From the NCBI GenBank assembly GCA_006503535.1, contig QYRS01000011.1, positions 1,612,001 through 1,676,000 of the forward strand: 64,000 nucleotides of DNA, in the 5' to 3' direction. Below, piece by piece: positions 50,881-61,467 of this stretch. Each line of letters starts with the position of its first letter. Position 1 is the stretch's first letter. The notes beneath the pieces were generated by a model that saw nothing but the letters and a program-made list of their open reading frames with translations, made no database searches and was not told the origin of the DNA. Source of the stretch: Arthrinium phaeospermum (lineage: Eukaryota > Ascomycota > Sordariomycetes > Amphisphaeriales > Apiosporaceae). The translations under genes and the position numbers were made by a program.

Positions 50881-52986
50881 ATGACGGTTGACCAGCTTGC
50901 ACCGGCCGAGCTGTGGCGGCATCCGGACCCCGAGTCCACCCACATGTACAGATTTCTGCAACATGTCAAGACAAAGTACCAATTGGAAGGTGTCAATGAC
51001 TACCCGGGTCTCTTGAAATGGTCCGTCGAGAATATTGCGGATTTCTGGGCCGAGGTATGGCATTTCTGTGGTATCAAGGCCTCCAAACAGTATGATCAGG
51101 TAGGACCCCTTTTGCTGTTCACTGGGAAATCGGAGCTGCATAAGCAGCAACTATGGGCGAGGAAAAGTCTGTCTCTTGTCCTACTAATTATCATGGGGCC
51201 CGTCAAGTACGCGGAGAGTTGCTAAGACCGCTCACTTGCAGGTGCTGCCGGAAGATGCCCCCATGTTCCCTCGTCCGGACTTTTTCGCCGGGTCCCTGCT
51301 CAACTTTGCAGAAAACCTACTATTCCCGGATAACGTTGATGAAGCTGCGCCAGCGTGCTTCACAGTGACCGAAACCGATGGCGAGGCTATTACAACTACC
51401 TGGGCCCAGCTGCGCGAAGCAGTACGCCAATGCTCCAACTCCTTGCGAGCCCATGGCGTTCAGCCCAGGGACGTGATCGCTGGCTTCGTCTCGAACCATG
51501 TGCAGGCTATTGTGGCCATGCTTGGAGCTGCCGCCCTTGGAGCGGTGTGGACAGGAATCAGCCCGGACAATGGAGTCAGCGCCGTGCTCGATCGCCTGGC
51601 GCAGATAGAGCCCAAGATCTTGTTTGCTGACAACGGCATGACTTACAACGGAAAGCCATGGTCAAGTGTCGACAAGACCCTGCAGATCGTGGAGGACCTG
51701 AAGAACAAGGGGCTCAAGGCCGTGATTGTTATCAGCAACATCAATGCAGATCTCGGCTTGGACGACCTCAAGGCCCAGGGAGTGGAAGCCATCGAATATG
51801 AGAGCTTCCTAGAGAGGTAATGTTGCCAATATGCCGTGGTTTACACAGGCTGACCAGTCTAATAGCTCCTCCGATGCACCCCTCGAGTTCATGCAGTTGC
51901 CCCCATCTCACCCCGTTTATGTCCTTTACTCGAGCGGCACAACAGGTTTGCCGAAGGCGATCATCCATACTGCACTGGGCACCCTGATTCAGCACAAGAA
52001 GGAGCATTTCCTCCATTGTACGATGGATCAGACCTCTCGAATGCTCTATTACACCACGACTTCCTGGATGATGTGGCACTGGAGTGTTTCGGCATTGGCG
52101 AGCGGTACCTCTCTCGTCCTGTACACGGGCTCGCCTTTCAAGCCTCAGGGGTATCTCTCCATCCCCAAGCTCCTGGAGAAGTATGAAGTAACGCATTTTG
52201 GCACATCGGCTGCCTACCTGACGACGCTCGAGACCAACGGTATCTACCCCAACCAGTCTACCGACCTCTCGAAGCTGCAGGCCATCTATTCCACCGCGTC
52301 TCCGTTGCCCCCGTCAACGTTCTCCTTTGTGTACAAAGCCTTCCCGTCCCATATTAACCTCGGCTCCATCACCGGCGGCACCGACATCATCTCACTCTTT
52401 GGCGCACCCTGCCCGCTGCTGCCTGTCTACGTCGGTGAGATCCAGTGCGCCGGACTCGGCATGGCCATCGCCGTGGCAGACTCGGTGACGGGCGAGCCCA
52501 CACCTGGCAAGGACGGGGAGCTCGTGTGCCGCCAGCCGTTCCCTTGCCAACCCCTGACGTTCTGGGGACCCCAGGGCGACGCCAAGTACAAGAGCAGCTA
52601 CTTTGAGCGGTTCCCCGGCGTCTGGCACCACGGAGACTTTGTACGCATCGACACGCGCACCGGCGGGCTCGCCATGCTCGGCCGCAGCGACGGCGTGCTG
52701 AAGCCCTCGGGCGTCCGCTTCGGCAGCGCCGAGATCTACAACGTGCTGACGCGCTTCTTCGCCGGCGAGGTCGAGGACGCCGTCTGCGTCGGCCGCCGCC
52801 GCGAGACCGACCGCGACGAGACCGTCTGCTTGTTCGTCGTCATGTGTGACGGCCAGGTCTTTGACGACGGTTTGCGCCAGCGGATCAAGGCCGTCATCAA
52901 GAGCGAGTTGAGCCCCCGGCACGTACCGGGTGTTGTGGAGGAGTGTGGGCCGGCTGGGATACCTAAGACGGGGAACGGGAAGAAGT

Positions 52987-53020
<34 letters not shown>

Positions 53021-53414
53021 CGTTTTCTTGTGCCTCATCCCCTCCTTTTGGTCAGGACGCAGGTACCTTCTACGATCAGTGCTTAGGCGCAACGGGCTTC
53101 CAGAGGCAAAACAAAAGTGATATGTATATTTGGTGTCCAGCGAAAGTTTCGACCCCCTTGTCAGGCACCCCGCACGAGCCAGATATTTCAATATCTATTA
53201 GTATTTTCGTGTAACGGGAGCATGACTACCCTGCTAGTACACCGTGGAAAGTTCGGAACCATCACAAGTAGCATCTGCTAATACCTAATCCACCTATAGG
53301 ATCGAGGTCGCGGTCAAACAGATTCTATCGGGCATCAACATCAAGACCAACGCAAGCGTGGCCAATCCGGAGGCGCTGGAGTGGTTCAAGCAGTGGGCGG
53401 CGACTAGCCTATAG
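50881..53414 (+). CDS. Acetoacetyl-CoA synthetase
   Basis: Four exons: 50881-51099, 51242-51816, 51866-52984 and 53300-53414. Introns are 142, 49 and 315 nt; product 675 aa. Phases 0, 2, 2 all agree. ANL-superfamily adenylate-forming enzyme. The AMP-binding loop YSSGTTGLPKAI is at about 286-297, followed by YYTTTSWMMWHW, a signature region of acetoacetyl-CoA and acetyl-CoA synthetases. SITGGTDIISLF, GVWHHGDFVRID and GRSDGVLKPSGVRFGSAEIY (hinge) follow. The last junction rebuilds GIPKTGNGKKIEV with the C-terminal acylation lysine (about 637). The protein activates acetoacetate to acetoacetyl-CoA in the cytosol, feeding sterol or fatty-acid synthesis and ketone or leucine breakdown. Length matches the family (650-680 aa). 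Intron 3 begins with a T31 tract directly after the donor GTGAG, so correct splicing across it is worth checking. It is convergent with the deaminase gene. Confidence 0.95.
52990..53020 (+). repeat. T31 homopolymer in an intron
   Basis: Thirty-one consecutive T starting at the sixth base of intron 3 of the acetoacetyl-CoA synthetase gene. Its true length may vary or be misassembled. Confidence 0.9.
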
Positions 53415-53651
53415 ATGAACATTATGTTGCAGGCATATTAGAAGGACCCCTACCAGATAGAAAAAACCGGGTTTTAACTCTTTTACAACGGCCCTGACTT
53501 GAGAAGGAGTTTTAGAGATGCCGTAGCGCAATTCCCAATTCTCCATTCTCCCCCTTTTCTTTTTCAGTCGGCAACCTCGACAGGTTGCCGGACACGTGCT
53601 TAAAAATAATTCCGCTCTGAAAGCCCAGCCACTATGTAGTGAATTTGCCGT

Positions 53652-55339
53652 TCACCACATAAGTCTTCTCAACCGCTGCTTCTCCTCTTCGCCGCCAAAG
53701 ATGACATCAATGCCTTTACGCACGAGCTCCAGTATCTCGGCCCTCGTGAGCTTGAAGTGGTGTTGTATAAGGCGCCATTCGTTTGACACGGGGCTACCAA
53801 AAACGCCGACGTCATCCGTCTGGTAACACGACTCGAATGTTAGTGACAAAACGAACGACCTTGATTGACATGTCGTTCCCTAGATTGTTTTTGATATAGT
53901 GGGCGCAGCGGGATAGGCAAGGGGCGAAGAATAAGAAAAGAAACAGGAAACAAAAAGAAAAAGCAAGAGGGGGAGGAGAGCCACACATACGCAAGGTACC
54001 ACAGTAACGCCCTCGACCCTCCACCACTCGCCAAAATGATGCGCTTCGAAGCTGCCCACGATCATCTTGGCGTGCACGTTACAGCTTAAGCATAGCTCCA
54101 AGCCCCGGCTGCCGCCGCCGCCACCACCACCACTGGGTCTCGCCGCAGTGATCCGCCGCTTGATGTGGTCGGGGACATGGATTACATGGCCCAGGCGGTC
54201 GGGGTCCCAGTCCATGATGGTCTGAAGCTCCGCCTCGCTCGCGCTGCACTCGGCCTCGGCGAAGTGGATCGTGACGCCCAAGCCGCCGCCGTCACCGCCG
54301 GCCTTGGCCTCGCGGACGGCGGGGGTGAAGAGCGCCACGTCGCCCTTGGCCGGATCGCCGCAGAGGTCGACGCCCACAACGCCCCGGGCGCGGAACCGCC
54401 GCGCCAGGAGGACGACCTCGCGGGCCTCCTCCGGCGTGTTGCGCCGGTCCATCGACAGGATCAGCTTGGCCCGGATGGAGGGGTGCTCGGCCTCGGCCGC
54501 GGCCATGGCGTCCAGGACGGCCTCGACGTAGCCGGCCTTGTCGAGGCCCGCCGTCGCCATGGCCCGCGGCGTCGTGCGCAGCTCGAGGTAGACGACGCCG
54601 TCGGCGGCGAAGTCGGCGACGACGGCCTTGGTCGTGTAGGTGAGGGACTCGACGTCGTCGACCAGGTGGTAGATGTAGGACGAGAACAGGGGGAAGAAAC
54701 TGGTGTTTTTCTCTACAATTTCAGCATCATGGTAGAGAGAGCAGGTTGAGCAAGCTCACTGATGCCGATGATGACGGCTTGGCTCCCTTACGTGTTCAGG
54801 TCATAATCATACTTATCCACAGGCATCACGACGAGGGGGTCCTCCAGGTCGGTCGACCCGGCTGCTTTCTTCTTGGACCATATCTCGTGCAGGCATTGCC
54901 GGCTGATGCTTCCCGACAAGTGAGCATGGATCTAGAAAGGGGCAGATAGGTAGGTAACAAGAAGTCAGTCAGTTTTCACGTGAAGAATATAAACCGTTTA
55001 GTCCGTGCACCACGTCGTAAATGAGGAAGAGCCCCAAGCAGCCGAGGCGAGGCCTGCTGCTGAGCTTGGCTGGGTCGACCTCACTTCGCTTGAAGGCAGC
55101 ATCTTAATAATAGTGCCGATGGCTGACGACGGAGGGACACAAGATTCGATGTGCAACCCTTCCACGAACAAATCACGGCGGCCCGGACCGCAAGTCATGA
55201 AGTTTGATGGCGTGACGACATTGCGAGATACAAAGGGTCCAAGCTTGGGGCTGCTGTGTGGATAGGCGGGCTAAGAAGAATGTACCTCGATTTTGGGCAT
55301 GGATTGGAAGTCCATATCAGCTCCTGGTTCCGACGCCAT
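53652..55339 (-). CDS. Adenosine deaminase-like protein (N6-methyl-AMP deaminase type)
   Basis: Four exons: 55339-55286, 54931-54792, 54699-53991 and 53819-53652. Introns are 354, 92 and 171 nt; product 356 aa. Phases match throughout, and each junction restores a family motif: KIE/IHAHLSGS (zinc ligands His20, His22), DLNT/FFPLFSSYIYHLV, and VVPC/TDDVGVFGS with the catalytic and zinc-binding Asp pair. Other motifs are VVYLELRTTPR, GVVGVDLCGDP, IHFAEAE (catalytic Glu region) and DRLGHVIHVP. The tail HHFKLTRAEILELVRKGIDVIF is typical of the ADAL branch, which deaminates N6-methyl-AMP and related nucleotides in the cytosol. A run of eight Gly (about 207-216) in a loop is unusual and GC-rich. 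Intron 1 is long and its borders are less certain. A (GTCA)n tract lies in the leader just before the ATG. Confidence 0.92.
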
Positions 55340-55355
55340 GGTAGTGATGACGCCC

Positions 55356-55375
55356 GTCAGTCAGTCAGTCAGTCG
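55356..55375 (+). repeat. (GTCA)n tetranucleotide repeat
   Basis: About five copies of GTCA, 17 bp upstream of the deaminase-like ATG, so probably within its 5' leader. Confidence 0.9.
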
Positions 55376-58298
55376 GTTGGGGGGCCTGGGATTTGAGCGA
55401 GACTTTGCTTTGGGCGATGCACAGACGATGGTGTCAATAGGTATAATCAATGATACGCTGGCGGAGATCGTCCCACCAGTCTGGTCACCAAGAAAAAAGG
55501 CACGGAGATTGAGGCTACCGCTGAGTGCAGCGGCGGGATTTGGGATTAGCGACCCGGTGGTGGGTTCCACGATGGAGGAAGCAAGCTATCGACGAAAAAG
55601 GTTGCGTAGACCCGAGCCCGTCCTAGCCGTGATTCCCGGGAAAGTAAAAAATATGTGCGTATGCAAAGTACATGGCTGTAGTATCAGATCAATTGATGCA
55701 GGTCCTGTGTGTTTCGGATGTGTAAGCGATGCTGGAGGATTCAATGTACATATTGTTCAATCCTCCAGAGCATGAAGAACATGAGAAACGAGTTGAAAGC
55801 GAGCAAGTCGCTCGCGTTCTCGTGCTCTCTTTCGCCTCGGGCGAGGATTGAATACGTGTAATGAGGCTGATAAGGAAGGCGGCCGAAATTCAGTTGAAGA
55901 ATGGAGGCCAAAGCTTCTAGAAGAAGACGAAACCAATACGATAGTACCCTCAGCGTTGCAGCAGCACTAATTAAATCTATACCGCTTCGGGAGAGTCGCG
56001 CCCCCAAAAGACTGGACCAGAAATTTCCGTTCCAGGAGCTGCTGCCACCAACCATTTGCGACCCCATGGGACGCAGCTAATTTCCCAGGCCTCGAAGCGA
56101 TTCTGATGACAGTACTCGCAGGTAACTAGCTACACTGTGCTGTGTGCTCGGCCTTCTCGTGTCGCTTATCAGTCTCCTCGCGCCCTTATCATACCAGCGT
56201 ATATCTGCAGGTAGGTATGCCATCCATCTGCCATCCAGTAGATCTCGAATATGAGGCTCCATTGCTACGCTTGTGGAAGATTGAGGATCGAGGATTGTGG
56301 GTGTGACGACAAGCGGGTACCTCGAAGCTGGAGGCTAGAGGATGCGACAGATGGCTCATGGGTTGTACGGAGCAGATATCAAGATGTTCGAACCACTTGT
56401 GGACAAACAGTAGATTTGAAGATATCGCCAGATAGGTGGAGATGTAAACTAGACAGGCATGACCCTGAAAAGTACGTCCATGCCCAAAGTCTATATAGAT
56501 ATGCTATTTTAAACAAATCCATGAGTTACGCTGGCGACTCCTCAACGGGCCAGCTTCTCCGTTTCCGTTCGTTCGACGCCGGCTTCAAATGCATGGGAAT
56601 GGGGGAACCCCCCAGAGAAAACACTATTGCCTATAGCTGGTGTAACAAACAACCCTAACATATCGTCAATCCAAGAACGACCTGCCTGATAGCTTCGGTC
56701 GAAGGGGTCTCTGGCGTAGTCGTGTAAGGGCCCGATAGCTGTGCTTAGTCGCCTGGAGCCGCGCAGTTCTCTGCTCCAGATGTACCGGTTCTTATGATTT
56801 CAGAGTTCTGGAGAGATCGATAATCGTTGCGAAGATGTACCCCCTGGAGTGGTTATTCTCGTTCGTAGGCGCGCAACTGACACAGACAATGCAGCTTGAT
56901 GGCCTCGTGTCGAGTCTGCCTACCAGCGTGGCATGACTCAAACAAGCCGTTCAGCCAGACGGCCAGGTTCGCTCCTAATCCAGGGGAGGCAACGAACACA
57001 GCTCCGGCACTGGCCTAACGATGGCCATGAGCCTAGGATTTGGCGTCCGACGACGAGCTACAGATTAGCTCAGCTCAGCCGGTACAAGTACAGGTGTAGG
57101 TCCAGTCGAACATGGCGCGTCTGTCCTTGGCAACACCAAACACGATCGACGGAAGAAAACGCGGGGTCGGGACTGAAGTATGTAGAGGTATTTATAGGTT
57201 ACGTAGACGCACGCAACTGCATGCAGCCTTTTTACCCCAACGTGGATATATGTATCCGTAAGGTCTTATCGTGAAGAACCACGGCCATCCTCCATCCTTC
57301 AAGAAGGTTCGCGGGCACTCGCAATTGGCCCAATCAGGCAGTGCTTGCAGGCATGCGTCCAAGACTGTTGGGCGCTGGCCTCTGATGTTGTCCAATTCCG
57401 GTTCCGTGAAATCCCCGACAGGGGCCGGGGTGCAGGGATTGTAGATTTGCTGTGCATGGGGGGATCCAGTGGTGGCTCCAATTGCCAATTGGGAATGGGA
57501 TGAGGAGCTGCCTCTCGCTGCTCGGGCAGGGCCAGGCAGGCCAGATAGTGGTGTCGCCAGCCTTCCTCCAGATCATGACATGTCGGCCGGCTAGATGGAC
57601 GGGCAGGATGGGATGTGCAGTACTTTTTAGTGGCTGGCGCTGGCTGACCCGAGTGTCCTTGTTTTGCCCGCCTCGTATGGTGTTATTTGTAGGCACCAAT
57701 AAGAAAAACCCGCGATGCCGCGGACCTGAAAACAAGAATGACGGAAAGCTGGATGGAGGATCATGTGAGCATTGAGCATCCCATAGGATACCTACCGAAG
57801 AAAACCCAGGTACGGAGTACGACGTGATGCAAATGAAGGGTACTTGGGTGGGAGTTTGGTCTGATCTGCAGAACGAACTGCTGCGACCGAGCGCGCCTAT
57901 GGCAGAGATGAACACCCCCCTTAACCTTACCCATATATCATATCCTCCTTCCTCTTCTTCTGACGATAGGCGCAAGAAACATGTCGTGGCCGCGTCTGGA
58001 AATGGATCCACATCATTCTTGTCTGAGACGGGTCACGTTAACGATTAACGGTTACTGCATCGCGGATTCTCGACCCTGGACTATTTCTTTTCTCCCTGTT
58101 GCCGCTGGACTGCTTTTGGCATTTGCCCAGACTTCTGCCAGACCTCCTCTGGCCATTTGTAAGACGGGCGATTGATGATGGTTCGTCAGCAATTCTGCGT
58201 GTGTCCAACCGACCGACCAACCAACCAACCGTTCCCATCTGGCCGGCTTCTCGGGCTCGGTAATCAAGACTTCTTCGTTTTATTTATTCCGCGCCAGA

Positions 58299-58378
58299 GA
58301 CAGGCAGGCAGGCAGACAGGCAGACAGGCAGGTCAGCAAGCAGTCAGTCAGTCGGTCGGCTGGTCGGTCAGTCAGTCC
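58299..58378 (+). repeat. CAGG/CAGA/CAGT/GGTC tetranucleotide block
   Basis: About 80 bp of related tetranucleotides: CAGG and CAGA units first, then GTCA and GGTC units. Each sub-array looks like a mutated form of the previous one. Confidence 0.85.
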
Positions 58379-58710
58379 ATTCGCTGATGGGCATTATTGG
58401 ATAAATTAGCGACTGGTGAAATGAGGGCGAGGGGAGCTAGAGAGGAACCACTTGCAGTAGTACTCCAGTAGACCAAATGGTCTGCCCCATATGCGATGTC
58501 CTCTAAATTGGGCCCTCCGCCGCCGTCCAAGGAATACCACCTTATTCATGTTCCTCACAGCAACAAGTGCAAGCAAGCAGCTCTTTCTATCGTGCCACTA
58601 ACCTAGATACTGTACTAGTAGATGTTCGCAGCCCGATTCGCCCCATGCTTCATTCGATGTGTGCACATGTATGTACAATGTAGGCACTGTACATATCGGT
58701 GCATGGTTGT

Positions 58711-58732
58711 CCTATCTCTCTCTCTCTCTCTC
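58711..58732 (+). repeat. (CT)n dinucleotide repeat
   Basis: About ten CT units. It lies 1.3 kb upstream of the G-beta start. Confidence 0.85.
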
Positions 58733-60009
58733 AGTCCCTCTCGCGACTCTCCGCGCGTCGGGACAAAGCAGCCCTGTAAGGTAAGCCTGCAGCGGTCAGA
58801 CTTTGGGTATTGTGGAAGCTCCCGCTGAGGCAAGTGTCGAATTACATAAAGCACCTGGGCTCTTTTCATATTAGGATTTGATTTGGGATCTTCCTCATCA
58901 GGTCATACCATGAGATCAGTCTGTACTGTTAATTGCCCAAAGGTAATTGGAAATGTAAACAAAACTGCCTGCTCGCCTCTCTCTCGTCTCCTCCCCATCG
59001 TTCCCTGGCGGCCCCCCCTGAATTTGCAATCCGAAATCAATCTCGTCGCTGCTCCACACCTGGTACCTTCTTGGTCAGCGCACCCTGCACGCCTACCACT
59101 CACTAAAGTACGCTACCCTGGCAGCTTTTCGCACTTGGACCTCTGTTCCCGGCGATAATCCAGTGCTGTTACTGTGTCCAGGTTACATACATTGTCGTAG
59201 CTTGGGGCTCAGAAACGGCTCTGACTGGTTGATCGGCGCCAGAAGAGCATTACGGCCCCCCCTGAACCTGCATTGTGTGGATTGACGGCCGATGTACTAC
59301 CTAGGTTACTGTGCTGCTGCTGCTTTTGCTCCTTCTGGCCTTGCTCGACTGCTGCCGCTGCTTGCTTCTCTCCATCGCATCCGCCCATTTCAGTTACAGC
59401 CAGGTCCACCTCAATCTACAATTCAACTCTCTCTCTCTCCTTCAAGCTCTCTCTCCTCCCCCCCTCTCTCCCCCAAGAACATTGATCAGAGCCCACTCCC
59501 CCCCAAAAAGGAATTGAAGAACGCTGGTGGCAGAAGTGGTACCTCCCTCGGCTCCGTCTACCCATATTTACCTCCCTATTGCCTGAGTACGAGTACCAGT
59601 CGTTCTCAATTCTGCCTCTACCCTGTCTTGTACTGTACCCCAACTAAACTAGCCTGGCCCGGTGCGCATAGTGTGTGAGAGCGACAGAGAGCGTGTGTTT
59701 GGTTGTCTGGTTTGTCTGCAGCCCGTTAATGCCAATCCAGTCCCGAACCGATCCCATCCAACCTTCACCACCTCTTTTTTTTTCTCCTTCCCTCTTTCTG
59801 TCGCAGGTGTGCCTCAAATCTCCACACGACGATTGACTGACCGTGACTGATTGACCGACTGAATTGTTTGATTCGGTTCCAATCCAGTCAATCACGTCGC
59901 GCCCTCTTCTTCCTACCGGTTTACGTCCGCAGTCACCTACCGTGCCCTACTCAATCTCCCTCCCTACCAACCTCCCAGTCGTTCCCGGGCACCGTCACAA
60001 TCAACACCA

Positions 60010-60042
60010 ATGGACTCGCAACGGCCGAACGATGTCGCCTGA
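60010..60042 (+). CDS. Upstream ORF overlapping the G-beta start
   Basis: ATG at 60010 opens a 10-residue frame ([10 protein letters not shown]) that stops at 60040-60042, inside the G-beta coding sequence and out of frame with it (the main ATG is at 60032). If this ATG is in the mRNA, scanning ribosomes that start here would bypass the main start. It has C at -3, a weaker context than the main ATG (A at -3), so leaky scanning is expected. Confidence 0.5.
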   Translation: MDSQRPNDVA

Positions 60043-61467
60043 GGCGATGCAGGCGCGCATCCAGCAGGCGCGTCGCGAAGCAGAGACTCTGAAGGACAGG
60101 ATCAAGCGCAAGGATGAGTTGGCGGACACAACTTGTAGGTCTCTCCCCTTTTTCCGCCACCGTTGCTCGGCTATCACGACACACCCGGCGTATTTGTGAT
60201 TAATCAGCCGTGGTCCGCCATCACCACGACGCGGTGATGCCACAAAACACGAGCCCGACATGTCGTTCTGGCGCGGTCGCCGTGTCACCAAACACGTACA
60301 GTCATGGCCTGTTAGTTGTATTTACTAACGTGATGTTCTCTCAGTGCGCGCCGTGTCGCAACAATCGCACGACACCATCCCCAGAAACCAATTGATGAAG
60401 ACGAAGCGGACGCTTAAGGGCCATCTCGCCAAGATCTATGCGATGCATTGGTCTACCGACCGGAGGCATCTGGTCTCGGCCTCGCAGGACGGCAAGCTGA
60501 TAATCTGGGACGCCTACACAACCAACAAGGTCCACGCCATCCCTCTCCGATCGTCATGGGTCATGACCTGCGCCTATTCTCCTAGTGGCAACTACGTTGC
60601 GTGCGGTGGTCTTGACAACATCTGCTCCATTTACAACCTGAACCAGAACCGAGACGCCCCTACCCGCGTCGCTCGCGAGCTGTCTGGCCACGCCGGTTAC
60701 CTTTCGTGCTGTCGATTCATCAATGACCGCAGCATTCTCACCTCATCCGGTGATATGACCTGCATGAAATGGGATATCGAGACGGGCACCAAGGTTATGG
60801 AGTTTGCCGACCATCTGGGCGACGTAATGAGCATTAGCTTGAACCCGACAAACCAGAACACTTTCATATCTGGTGCTTGCGATGCCTTCGCTAAGCTCTG
60901 GGACATCCGAGCAGGCAAGGCTGTTCAGACATTTGCCGGCCATGAGTCCGACATCAACGCTATTCAGTTCTTCCCCGACGGCCACTCATTTGTTACTGGA
61001 TCCGACGACGCCACCTGCAGATTGTTCGATATCCGAGCTGATCGGGAGCTCAACCTCTACGGTGTAAGTTTGATAAGGAAACCTGTCGCGTATTCACCTG
61101 ACTGACCTTTCTCGATAGTCCGAATCTATTCTTTGCGGTATCACCTCCGTCGCCACCTCCGTCTCTGGCCGTCTGCTATTTGCTGGTTACGACGACTTTG
61201 AATGCAAGGTACGAAAGCAAACACTCTGGGTGGCTTACAGGAACTCCCTTCTAACGATTACCAGGTCTGGGATATTACCCGTGGAGAAAAGGTTGGCTCG
61301 CTGGTGGGTCACGAAAACCGTGTCAGCTGCTTGGGAGTTAGCAACGATGGCATCAGCCTGTGCACGGGTTCATGGGACTCAGTGGTACGTGTCATCCTGA
61401 TATATCTTGCTCTGGGAGTTCTTCCGGATACTAACACGAGGTACAGCTTAAAATCTGGGCCTACTAA
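60032..61467 (+). CDS. gnb-1: Heterotrimeric G-protein beta subunit
   Basis: Five exons: 60032-60134, 60345-61063, 61119-61208, 61265-61384 and 61447-61467. Introns are 210, 55, 56 and 62 nt; product 350 aa. The last exon encodes only LKIWAY. N-terminal coiled coil [20 protein letters not shown], then [20 protein letters not shown] and seven WD40 blades with hallmark stretches ([94 protein letters not shown]). It forms the G-beta-gamma dimer that couples receptors to G-alpha and to MAPK and cAMP signalling in mating, growth and development. Sequence is near identical to my memory of Sordariomycete orthologues. The ATG at 60032 is the first in-frame ATG. A uORF at 60010 overlaps the start. With STE50, this is the second pheromone-pathway component in the window. 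Confidence 0.97.

Larger units (their letters stand above)
55340..60031. other. Gene-poor region with microsatellites and G-beta leader
   Basis: 4.7 kb. Includes (GTCA)n at 55356-55375, a CAGG/CAGT/GGTC tetranucleotide block at 58299-58378, CT tracts near 58711 and 59428, and the long pyrimidine-rich leader of the G-beta gene. A 135-codon frame at 56251-56658 starts with ATG and has scattered Cys but matches no family; I do not call it. Confidence 0.5.

Noticed and set aside
56251..56658. 135-codon plus-strand ORF with several Cys (HCYACG, DCGC)
   Set aside because: No signal peptide, no known Cys pattern and no promoter signal. Length alone is not enough.
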